A stretch of 7,465 bases of DNA from Acidobacteriota bacterium (GTDB taxonomy: Bacteria > Acidobacteriota > Vicinamibacteria > Vicinamibacterales > CAVVIG01), in the NCBI GenBank assembly GCA_003222555.1, contig QHWL01000036.1, positions 1-7,465 of the forward strand, written 5' to 3'. Below, in pieces: positions 1 to 6,269 of this stretch (positions are counted from its first letter, which is position 1; each line of letters starts with the position of its first letter). A program made the position numbers and the translations under genes. The notes below the pieces were generated by a model, which was given only the letters and a program-made list of their open reading frames with translations, searched no databases and had not been told where the DNA came from.

Positions 1-103
1 GATGCAGCTCCTCATAGACGAGTGGCGTGAGCCTCTCGAGCGCGTGCGAATCCCCAGCGCTCCACGCTCTCAACAGTTGGGTCACGTCCTGCGGTTGATC
101 CAT
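1..103 (-). CDS. ECF-type RNA polymerase sigma factor, N-terminal fragment (runs off window)
   Basis: The reverse strand from the ATG at 103-101 reads [20 protein letters not shown], continuing through [14 protein letters not shown] to the window edge. The '[24 protein letters not shown]' pattern is the start of region 2 in the ECF-like sigma subfamily often found in Acidobacteria and Planctomycetes (TIGR02999-like, recalled). Such proteins direct RNA polymerase to alternative promoters. Only 34 residues are visible, so the sigma2 and sigma4 DNA-binding parts cannot be checked. No Shine-Dalgarno stands out upstream of the ATG. The gene diverges from the HAF-repeat gene across a 174-bp gap that must hold both promoters. 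Genes of this subfamily commonly sit near large Ser/Thr kinases, and one lies about 2.4 kb to the right here. A functional link is inference. Confidence 0.82.
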   Translation of the reverse strand, partial: MDQPQDVTQLLRAWSAGDSHALERLTPLVYEELH

Positions 104-264
104 CCGTCGCTAGCAGTTCTGCCGTTACCCGCTTGGCCCGCCGTTTCCGCTTAGGACATGTAGAGGGATCTGGTCGGCGCAGCCGTCGCCGGGCAAAAGG
201 GCATCGAAAGGTTCGCGTATTTGGCCGGGTCAGTCAAGGAGACGCGTTGGTTATCCGGGCTAAA

Positions 265-271
265 AAGGAGG
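265..271 (+). promoter_or_regulatory. Shine-Dalgarno AAGGAGG deciding the HAF-gene start
   Basis: A near-perfect anti-16S match with a 6-nt spacer to the ATG at 278. It supports 278 over the upstream in-frame TTG at 221, which has only a weak GAAAGG at 10-nt spacing. The same bases would encode KRR in the longer reading, so the match could be partly fortuitous. Confidence 0.6.
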
Positions 272-277
272 AGCGCA

Positions 278-1300
278 ATGGGTTCAAGTCTCATCGGACT
301 AAACGCCGCGTCCGCCGCGGCGGTGATAGTGGCGACCGTGATCGGTGGGCAGACGGCGCCGTTGTCGGCGGCGACGACGGAGAATCTGCGGTCGACCGCG
401 ATCGACTACCCAGGGGCGACATCGACCGTCGCGCGCGGCATCAACGACAGCGGCCAGATCGTCGGCACCTATTCTTGTTCCGCGGCCTGCACGAGGCCGG
501 ACACAGGCGAGGTGAGCGCGGCGGGCGGGCACGGGTTCCTGCTCGACAACGGCGTGTACACGCGCATCGACGTGCCAGCGGCGGGCGCGAGCGCCACGAC
601 TGCGCGTGGCATCAGCGTGCAGGGAACGATCGTCGGCCATTACAACGTCGGTGGGGTCACTCACGGATTCACGTACTCGCCGGCCGACGGCACGTGGGTC
701 TACCCGATTGATGTACCAGCAGATCGCTTCGATCACCCTTCGGCGACGCTGCGCAACACGCTCGTGATCAATATGTCGCCGCAGGGGTACCTGGTCGGCT
801 GCTTCCACGAAGACAGCCAAACGATGACGACGATGCACGGGTGGGTCGGACGGTTGCAGCGCGATCGGGATCTTGACGACTTTGCGGTGCTCGCCACCAT
901 TCACGATCCCGACACGATGAACAATGGCGTCGCGGCCACGGGACGGATTGCGGGATTCTACCTGTCCGAGGGCGTCAGCTACATCGCCGATGAAAACGGG
1001 ATCATCACGACGTTTACGTTCGACGGCAACCTGTTCACGCTCGCCTGGGCCAACAACGCCAGGGGCGATGTCGTCGGCGTGCACGGCGACAATCCGGCCA
1101 ACACTGTCGGCAGTCCGGTCCATCCGCGCGGCTTCCTTCGAGACGGCCACGGAGATTTTCGCGATCTCGCGGTACCGAACGCGACCGTTACGCAGGTGTT
1201 CGGCGTCAACGACGCGCGGGACGTGGTCGGCTCCTACACTGACGCAGCGAGCAAGACGCACGGATTCGTCGCGCGCCTCGGGAATCAGGGAAACCGCTGA
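278..1300 (+). CDS. Secreted HAF-repeat protein (probable extracellular beta-rich repeat protein)
   Basis: 340 residues from the ATG at 278. It has an N-terminal hydrophobic segment (about residues 5-31, possible cleavage after 'APLSA'), then about six degenerate repeats of the 'ARGINDSGQIVGTY...HGFLLDNG.YT.IDVP' kind. They begin near residues 52, 109, 160, 214, 256 and 307 and end with 'HGFVARL'. This matches the HAF family of extracellular repeat proteins, whose biochemical role is unknown; they are presumed to form a propeller-like fold. The 278 start is chosen because AAGGAGG lies at 265-271, 6 nt upstream. A TTG at 221 in the same frame would add 19 residues, including a KRR cluster that would give the signal peptide the positive N-region it otherwise lacks, so the start is not settled. 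Three internal Cys (67, 71, 175) could form a disulfide if exported. Family confidence is good; function is unknown. Confidence 0.85.
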   Translation: MGSSLIGLNAASAAAVIVATVIGGQTAPLSAATTENLRSTAIDYPGATSTVARGINDSGQIVGTYSCSAACTRPDTGEVSAAGGHGFLLDNGVYTRIDVPAAGASATTARGISVQGTIVGHYNVGGVTHGFTYSPADGTWVYPIDVPADRFDHPSATLRNTLVINMSPQGYLVGCFHEDSQTMTTMHGWVGRLQRDRDLDDFAVLATIHDPDTMNNGVAATGRIAGFYLSEGVSYIADENGIITTFTFDGNLFTLAWANNARGDVVGVHGDNPANTVGSPVHPRGFLRDGHGDFRDLAVPNATVTQVFGVNDARDVVGSYTDAASKTHGFVARLGNQGNR

Positions 1301-1319
1301 GCCTTGTCGAGCGCGAGGC
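1301..1319 (+). terminator. Short hairpin directly after the HAF gene (weak terminator candidate)
   Basis: GCCTTG (1301-1306) can pair with CGAGGC (1314-1319) around a 7-nt loop, with one G-U pair, immediately after the TGA stop. No T-run follows, so intrinsic termination is doubtful. Short GC hairpins are common by chance in DNA this GC-rich. Confidence 0.15.
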
Positions 1320-1398
1320 ATGGCCCGGCTGCCGCGCAACGAACTTCGGCACAACAGCGCGGCGTCCAGTTCGCCTCGGCTCGTGGAAAGATCGCGCG

Positions 1399-1404
1399 TA
1401 TACT
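1399..1404 (+). promoter_or_regulatory. Possible -10 element (TATACT) upstream of the lipoprotein gene
   Basis: TATACT matches the sigma-70 -10 consensus at 5 of 6 positions and is a rare AT-rich word in this GC-rich gap. No good -35 lies 16-18 bp upstream. If used, the leader would be about 120 nt and would include the five-codon ORF at 1454-1471. Judged on sequence alone; a weak call. Confidence 0.25.
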
Positions 1405-1519
1405 CCGTCGGTCCTCAGACATCGGGTGGCGGTCATACCGAAAGGGGCGCGCCATGAGTGTGGATAGTTAGGTCCGGCGACAAAAAGCATGCAATCCTGG
1501 ATTGCGATTCAACAGCCAG

Positions 1520-1525
1520 AAGGAG
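1520..1525 (+). promoter_or_regulatory. Shine-Dalgarno AAGGAG of the lipoprotein gene
   Basis: It lies 5 nt before the ATG at 1531. It sets that start rather than the ATG at 1489, and places the charged N-region and lipobox at the proper distance from the N-terminus. Confidence 0.7.
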
Positions 1526-1530
1526 CAGTC

Positions 1531-2370
1531 ATGCAGACAGAGCGCGGGCGCCTCACAGCAGTACGCAGAATTCTTCCGATGGCGGTGCTGTGTGCTTCCA
1601 CAATCGGTTGTTCAGGAAGAGCAGCACGCAGCGTCGATCGGTTCTATGGAATCATTAACAGCCCCGCCGCCGACGGCAAGCTCGTGTCGATCGACGTCCG
1701 CGATCAAAACGACGTCACGATTACGCCGATCGGGGCGATCGGCACGTTTGGCTGCGCCTCGGTTGCGCTCTCGAGCCAAGGGACCTTGTACAGCGTCTGC
1801 GGCCCCAGTGACTTCGTTGATTCACAACATAAATACGGCTGCATGACGCCGGGACCGCAGCAGCTGGCCACAATCGATCCGAAAACGGGGCACGCGACGA
1901 TGTTTGGCGCACCCGTGGAAAAGTTGAATGTGATGGCTCTTGAATTCGCGCCGGACGGAACATTGTACGCGGTCGGTGACGCAAATCCCGCGTCGCCCAC
2001 GTTCAATACGCTCTACACCGTTGATCAGAAGACCGGTGCGTTCACCGCCGTCGGCTCTACGGGCGTTCCGGCCCCCAATTTCTTCATGGACCTGGCGTTC
2101 GATGCTCGCGGCACGATGTACGGCGCCAGCATGTTCGGGTTGTTTACGATCGATCGCAAGACAGGAACGGCCACGAAGGTCGTGGATTTCGTCGGCGGCG
2201 GCGGCGTCATGGGTCTTGGCTACAACGCGAAGCAGGACAAGTTATATGTGACCGACTATAAGACGCCGAGGTCGGCGCTCTATGTGGTCGACACGAAAAG
2301 TGGATTTCTGACGCCGATGGCCAACATAGGGTACCCCCTGTCGCACGGCCTTGTGGCGTTGATGCCCTGA
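1531..2370 (+). CDS. Beta-propeller lipoprotein with LYxVDxKTG repeats
   Basis: 279 residues. The start at 1531 is chosen because AAGGAG (1520-1525) sits 5 nt upstream and the product then opens with a lipoprotein signal: Arg-rich N-region, hydrophobic core 'ILPMAVLCAS' and lipobox TIGC with Cys27 as the likely acylation site. An upstream ATG at 1489 would add 14 residues without a matching ribosome site. The mature part has about five propeller-like units. In the last four a '[F/Y]xxxGTLY' strand is paired with a 'LYTVDxKTGxxTxVG' strand, at about residues 112-126, 161-178, 204-220 and 250-267, with a weaker first unit near 51-71. Similar repeats occur in PQQ-like and DUF4394/DUF6923-like secreted propellers; which family applies is not determined. 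Cys75, Cys90 and Cys104 cluster in the first third. It is likely anchored in a membrane facing the periplasm or outside. No catalytic motif is seen; a binding role is inference. Confidence 0.85.
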   Translation: MQTERGRLTAVRRILPMAVLCASTIGCSGRAARSVDRFYGIINSPAADGKLVSIDVRDQNDVTITPIGAIGTFGCASVALSSQGTLYSVCGPSDFVDSQHKYGCMTPGPQQLATIDPKTGHATMFGAPVEKLNVMALEFAPDGTLYAVGDANPASPTFNTLYTVDQKTGAFTAVGSTGVPAPNFFMDLAFDARGTMYGASMFGLFTIDRKTGTATKVVDFVGGGGVMGLGYNAKQDKLYVTDYKTPRSALYVVDTKSGFLTPMANIGYPLSHGLVALMP

Positions 2371-2407
2371 AACGGCAGTCTTTTCTGGCGTCGAAATGCA
2401 GCCGGGT

Positions 2408-2428
2408 GGCAGCCCCTCGCGGGCTGCC
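2408..2428 (+). terminator. Perfect 8-bp GC hairpin between lipoprotein and kinase genes
   Basis: GGCAGCCC (2408-2415) pairs perfectly with GGGCTGCC (2421-2428) around a 5-nt loop, 38 nt after the lipoprotein stop and 38 nt before the kinase start. No T-tract follows, so it is not a classical intrinsic terminator. It could be a transcript-end or stabilising structure for the upstream gene, or a 5' leader hairpin of the kinase mRNA. Confidence 0.4.
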
Positions 2429-2441
2429 TGGTACGGTACCA
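2429..2441. promoter_or_regulatory. Palindrome TGGTAC-G-GTACCA upstream of the kinase (operator candidate)
   Basis: A perfect 6+6 inverted repeat with a single central base, directly next to the hairpin and 25 nt before the kinase ATG. Its symmetry and position suit a dimeric repressor site. No known regulator motif is recognised, and one isolated copy could arise by chance. Confidence 0.3.
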
Positions 2442-2466
2442 TCTGCTCGCGCGAACGCCGCGTCCG

Positions 2467-5400
2467 ATGAATCCACAGCACTGGATGGACGTCGAACGGT
2501 TGTTTCACGAAGCGCTGGCGCTGCCTCCGCAGCGCCGGACCGCGTTTCTCGACGATTCGTGCGCCGGAAACGAGGCGCTCAAGCGCGACGTCCAGTCGCT
2601 GCTCGATGAATCCTCCGCCGACGACTTTCTCGAGCAGCCCGCGCTCGATCCCGGCGCGACTCGCCTTCAACCACCTACCCAGTCGTCGCTCGTTGGGCGA
2701 CGGCTCAGCGAATACGAAATCACCGCACGCATCGGCGCCGGCGGCATGGGTGAAGTGTACCGAGCGCGCGATGTCAAGCTCGGTCGAGACGTCGCCGTCA
2801 AAGTGCTTCCGGCGCCGATGGCGTCCGACGCCGCCCGGATCGCTCGCTTCAAACGCGAGGCGCAGATCCTTGCGACGCTAAACCATCCCCACATCGCCGC
2901 CATCTACGCGCTCGAAGAAAGCGAAGACGTCGTCGCGCTGGTCCTCGAACTCGTCGACGGAGCAACGCTCGCCGATCGCATTCATCAAGGGCCGCTGCCG
3001 CTGAACGACGCGCTGACGATCGCGCGCCAGACAGCCGAAGCACTCGAGGCGGCGCACGCCAAGGGCATCATTCATCGGGATCTGAAGCCTGCCAACATCA
3101 AAGCGCCTGCCGGCGGCACCGTCAAGGTCCTGGATTTCGGACTGGCAAAGGCTATCGGTGAGCAAGCGGCTGGAGACCTGTCTCAACACGCGACGCTTCA
3201 CGCGACTCAGGAAGGGATGATTATTGGGACGGCCACCTACATGAGCCCGGAGCAGGCCCGCGGGCTCCCGGTGGACAAACGTACCGACATTTGGGCATTC
3301 GGTTGCGTGGTGTACGAAATGCTCACCGGGCGCAAGGCATTCCACGGCGAGACGGTAACCGATTGCCTCGCTGCGATCCTCGGCCAGGACCCCGACTGGA
3401 CCGCCCTTACGCTCTCTTCTCCGCCGACGGTCGCCGCGTTGATCAAACGGTGTCTCGAGAAAGATGCTCAGCGCCGGCTCGCCGACATCGGCGAGGCGCG
3501 TCGTGAGCTCGAAAACGTGCTCGCAACCGCCACGGCGCGCGTCATTCCAAGGCCGGTTGAGCGATCGACGAAACGACACGTTTCGATGCTGACGTACGCC
3601 GCATCGATCGCGGGCCTCATTGTCGCTGGCATGTTCGGCGTTCGAACCGTCCGTCAGCTGATGCTGAAACCTGAACGCGTTGACATCGAGCTTGCCCATG
3701 ATGAATTCATCCCTTCGACGCACTCGTCGGAGCTCGCGCTCTCGAACGATGGGACGCTCATCGCCTATGCGTCGTCGAAGCGCATGGCCAGCATGCCGAA
3801 GATGGAATCCGGATCGGACAATGCCGCGGACTCGGGTCAGACCGACGACACGAGTGGCGCAATGCCCTCGATGACCATGACCGAGCAAATCTACGTTCGA
3901 TCGACGGGCCAGGGCACGGCCAGGCCTCTCGGTGGTGCGCTGGGCAGCGCGCCGTTTTTCTCGCCCGACGGCAAGTGGCTTGGCTTCTGGCACGCTCCAA
4001 CGGGAACGCTTCGCAAGGTCGCGTTGAGCGGCGGTGCGCCAATCAAGATCACCGATGCCGTGAGCGGCATCGCAGGCGCTGCCTGGGGACCGGACGACAC
4101 AATCGTGTTCGCGTGGTTTGACCTCTTTCGCGTTCCTGCGTCCGGCGGATCGCCATCGCTGTTGTTGAAGGTCGACGAGGATCGCGGCGAGCGCTTCTTG
4201 CGGCATCCGTCCTTCCTTCCGTCGGGCAAGGCGATTCTCTACACGGTCGGCATGGCGGACACCTACTCGTACGACGACGCCGAAATCGGCGTGCTGTCGC
4301 TCGACACTGGAAAAAAGAAGGTCCTCGTTCAGGGCGGCACGAGCCCGCGGTACTCGCCATCAGGTCACCTGATCTATGCGCGAGCAGGAACTCTCCTTGC
4401 CGTGCCATTTGATACGGACAAGCTCGAAGTCACCGGGCAACCATTTCCCGTCGCCAACGGCCTCTTTATGAGCGCAAATACGGGAATGGCTGCGTTTTCA
4501 ATTTCATCTGCGGGCCATCTCGTGTACGCCGCCGGTCCGGAAGAACGCGGGACACGCGTTCCCGTGTGGGTCGATAAGGAAGGTCACAAGTCGACGTTGC
4601 CGCTGCCCCCACGCTCGTACCTTCATCCAAGGCTTTCGCCTGACGGCCGCCGGCTGGCCATCGAAGTCGAGGGGGCGTCGCACGACATCTTCACGTACGA
4701 CTTCGCACGCGGCGGCGAGCCGACCAAGATGAGCTTCGATGGAGCTAGCCATTGGCCGTCGTGGACGCCCGATGGGCGACGGCTGACGTTCCGCTCGTGG
4801 AAAACGGGAACCATGACGATGTGGTGGATGCCGGCGGATCGAAGCGGCCCAGCAGAGCTTCTGACGACCATCGGCAGCATGCAGAGCCCGGAGTCCTGGT
4901 CTCCGGACGGCAAGACACTCGCATTCACGCAGATGGACGATCCGCAACGCGGCTCCGACATCTACACGCTTGCGCTTGATGGAGACCGAAAGCCACATGC
5001 GTTGGTCCGAACGAAATTCTCAGAGGGGTCGCCGAAGTTTTCGCCGAACGGCGCATGGCTGGCGTACTCAACAAATGAGTCCGGGCAGCCGGAGGTGTGG
5101 GCGATGGCCTATCCAGCCGGTGAGCATATTCACATCTCGACAAACGGCGGCACCGATCCGTTCTGGCGACACGACGGACGCCAGCTGTACTACCGCCGCG
5201 GCGATCAGATGATGGTGGTTGACATCAGCTATAGCCCGACGTTGACGGCCTCAAAACCACGAGTGTTATGGCAGGGCGACTATCTTGCCGGCGCAGGTTC
5301 GTCGTGCGGCATGGCCGGTCCGACGTCTGCCAATTACGATGTCACGCCGGATGGCGAGCGCTTCCTGATGATTGAGGACGCTTCACCTAATGCTGAATGC

Positions 5401-5598
5401 GAGCGCCTGCGCTTCGTGTCCAATTGGTCGCTGGAACTCAAAAACCCTGGCGCAATTCAGCTCCAAGCATCGAGCGCCGGGCTGATCCCGTTGTTGTACG
5501 AGCTCAGCCATCTCTTGCCGGTGAAAGGCAGCGCGACCTCAGCGTCGCCGGCGCGTTCGTCGCGATATCAAGCGAGCAGCGCAATCGCCGCACGCTGA
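2467..5598 (+). CDS. Transmembrane Ser/Thr protein kinase with C-terminal PD40/TolB-like beta-propeller
   Basis: 1043 residues. A roughly 80-residue N-terminal segment ('W..VERLFHEAL.LPP..R.AFLDDSC.G...L..DVQSLL') is typical of this family and supports the ATG at 2467 despite no visible Shine-Dalgarno. The Hanks-type kinase domain spans about 83-345: glycine loop 90-97 (GAGGMGEV), ATP lysine K112, helix-C E131, catalytic HRD at 203-205 with K207 and N210, DFG at 223-225, SPE at 260-262 and D274 in 'TDIWAFG'. All core residues are present, so it should be active, and HRD marks an RD kinase regulated through its activation loop. One membrane helix lies at about 374-392. The outer part (about 403-990) has repeated 'SPDG..L' PD40 motifs, e.g. 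near 499, 724, 768, 812 and 859, probably a ligand- or protein-sensing propeller. Unusual points are a Met-rich insert at about 440-472 and a 51-residue tail after the usual 'NW.LELK' end. Substrates are unknown. Confidence 0.95.
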   Translation: MNPQHWMDVERLFHEALALPPQRRTAFLDDSCAGNEALKRDVQSLLDESSADDFLEQPALDPGATRLQPPTQSSLVGRRLSEYEITARIGAGGMGEVYRARDVKLGRDVAVKVLPAPMASDAARIARFKREAQILATLNHPHIAAIYALEESEDVVALVLELVDGATLADRIHQGPLPLNDALTIARQTAEALEAAHAKGIIHRDLKPANIKAPAGGTVKVLDFGLAKAIGEQAAGDLSQHATLHATQEGMIIGTATYMSPEQARGLPVDKRTDIWAFGCVVYEMLTGRKAFHGETVTDCLAAILGQDPDWTALTLSSPPTVAALIKRCLEKDAQRRLADIGEARRELENVLATATARVIPRPVERSTKRHVSMLTYAASIAGLIVAGMFGVRTVRQLMLKPERVDIELAHDEFIPSTHSSELALSNDGTLIAYASSKRMASMPKMESGSDNAADSGQTDDTSGAMPSMTMTEQIYVRSTGQGTARPLGGALGSAPFFSPDGKWLGFWHAPTGTLRKVALSGGAPIKITDAVSGIAGAAWGPDDTIVFAWFDLFRVPASGGSPSLLLKVDEDRGERFLRHPSFLPSGKAILYTVGMADTYSYDDAEIGVLSLDTGKKKVLVQGGTSPRYSPSGHLIYARAGTLLAVPFDTDKLEVTGQPFPVANGLFMSANTGMAAFSISSAGHLVYAAGPEERGTRVPVWVDKEGHKSTLPLPPRSYLHPRLSPDGRRLAIEVEGASHDIFTYDFARGGEPTKMSFDGASHWPSWTPDGRRLTFRSWKTGTMTMWWMPADRSGPAELLTTIGSMQSPESWSPDGKTLAFTQMDDPQRGSDIYTLALDGDRKPHALVRTKFSEGSPKFSPNGAWLAYSTNESGQPEVWAMAYPAGEHIHISTNGGTDPFWRHDGRQLYYRRGDQMMVVDISYSPTLTASKPRVLWQGDYLAGAGSSCGMAGPTSANYDVTPDGERFLMIEDASPNAECERLRFVSNWSLELKNPGAIQLQASSAGLIPLLYELSHLLPVKGSATSASPARSSRYQASSAIAAR
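3784..3882 (+). other. Met-rich insert in the first propeller blade of the kinase
   Basis: Residues about 440-472 contain six Met (440, 443, 446, 466, 469, 471) with many Ser, Asp and Gly. They sit between 'LIAYASSK' and 'QIYVRSTG', which read as the two halves of an otherwise ordinary PD40 blade. The segment lies outside the membrane and is probably a flexible loop. Met-rich extracytoplasmic loops bind Cu(I) in some copper proteins; applying that here is speculation. Confidence 0.5.
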
Positions 5599-5689
5599 CT
5601 GGTCGCCTCGTGATAGTCGTACGGCCTGTACAGCCGTGATCGGCTCACAGCGTCACAGTCCGGCGCTCCGGTAATTGCCCGCTGCAAAA

Positions 5690-5767
5690 GGGAGCGCGCC
5701 GCGCGTGTCAAGGCCGCGCCAGCGCCGAGCGCAGCGAGGGTAGCCTTGGACACGCGCAAGCGCTCCC
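5690..5767. repeat. Long imperfect inverted repeat (25-nt arms), REP-like or terminator-like hairpin
   Basis: The arms at 5690-5714 and 5743-5767 pair in three blocks. GGGAGCGC pairs with GCGCTCCC (8 bp), GCGCGTGTC with GACACGCGC (9 bp) and AAGGC with GCCTT (5 bp). They are broken only by a 3/2 internal loop and a one-base bulge. The 28-nt loop is GC-rich and can fold further. It begins 92 nt after the kinase stop, with no T-run on the plus strand. This is far more pairing than the surrounding GC content would give by chance. It could act as a transcription or mRNA 3'-end element, or be a copy of a dispersed REP-type repeat; other copies cannot be checked here. Confidence 0.6.
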
Positions 5768-5852
5768 GGAAAATGATCGGAAACGGAGCGCCGGGTCGCG
5801 GCAGAACACGCAGTGGTGGCGCTTCGTTAGGCATCGTGCGACCGCGGATCGC

Positions 5853-5903
5853 GCGCGTCAACGCTGCCCTCGTTCCACTCGGCGCTTCGCGGCGTTGACC
5901 CGC
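5853..5903. repeat. Inverted repeat, 12-nt arms with one mismatch
   Basis: GCGCGTCAACGC (5853-5864) and GCGTTGACCCGC (5892-5903) are complementary at 11 of 12 positions, including an uninterrupted 8-bp GTCAACGC/GCGTTGAC core. They are separated by 27 nt. It may be a second member of the same hairpin cluster as 5690-5767 or a protein-binding site. Integron attC consensus boxes were checked and do not fit. Confidence 0.45.
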
Positions 5904-6074
5904 ACGGTCCGCGGTCTGAAGGACACGCTCTTTGCTGCGAGCGTTGTGCACGGTTTGCTGACAGCCTGCGTGACGCTTGTCTGCACTGCTGTCACGACAC
6001 GATCTTGCCGCGTGTCTTGCGACCTCGGTTGCCTTGCCGGCGCAACGATCATCCCGACGGAATTGCGGGACGAC

Positions 6075-6100
6075 GCTGACACAAACAGCTGACACAAACA
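6075..6100. repeat. Perfect 13-bp tandem duplication (GCTGACACAAACA x2)
   Basis: Two identical, directly adjacent copies at 6075-6087 and 6088-6100, followed by a G that begins a third unit. It lies in DNA without a gene. This is the signature of replication slippage or of a small target-site-like duplication; no insertion lies between the copies. Confidence 0.75.
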
Positions 6101-6269
6101 GTCGGGGCGTGAACGACCACTGGATGACCTGAGACCAAGCACGCGTCGCGGATGCAAGCACGCCAGCAGCGGCGACTGGCCCAGCCCTGTCCCGCGGTCT
6201 CTGCGAGGCCGTCCGGCGACAACGGTCGGACAGCGCGCGTAGCGCAGCATCCGAGCGGCGTTGGTGTTG

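Larger units (their letters stand above)
5599..6269. other. 671-bp stretch without a convincing gene, rich in hairpins and repeats
   Basis: No frame on either strand gives a recognisable protein, a good ribosome site or a coherent composition. Longer open frames exist, such as minus-strand runs of 88-197 codons between 5568 and 6161, but they are Arg/Ala-rich as expected for chance frames in GC-rich DNA. What is visible is structural: a long imperfect hairpin at 5690-5767, a second inverted repeat at 5853-5903 and a 13-bp tandem duplication at 6075-6100. It could be decayed accessory DNA, a repeat-rich gap or an unannotated RNA region; the sequence does not decide between these. Confidence 0.5.

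Noticed and set aside
299..1354. 351-codon minus-strand open frame opposite the HAF gene
   Set aside because: It is the antisense shadow of a gene with clear repeats, signal segment and ribosome site. The shadow is Arg/Val-rich with no motif.
5568..5834. 88-residue minus-strand ORF (starting MPNEAPPLRV) overlapping the kinase 3' end
   Set aside because: It has fairly normal codon use but no Shine-Dalgarno, no recognisable motif, a reading frame through the large hairpin, and overlap with the kinase end. Not enough support for a gene.
5825..5834. GTTAGGC box suggesting an integron attC site
   Set aside because: The single box matches GTTRRRY, but no partner RYYYAAC box occurs at attC spacing on either side, and the inverted repeat at 5853-5903 does not fit the consensus either.
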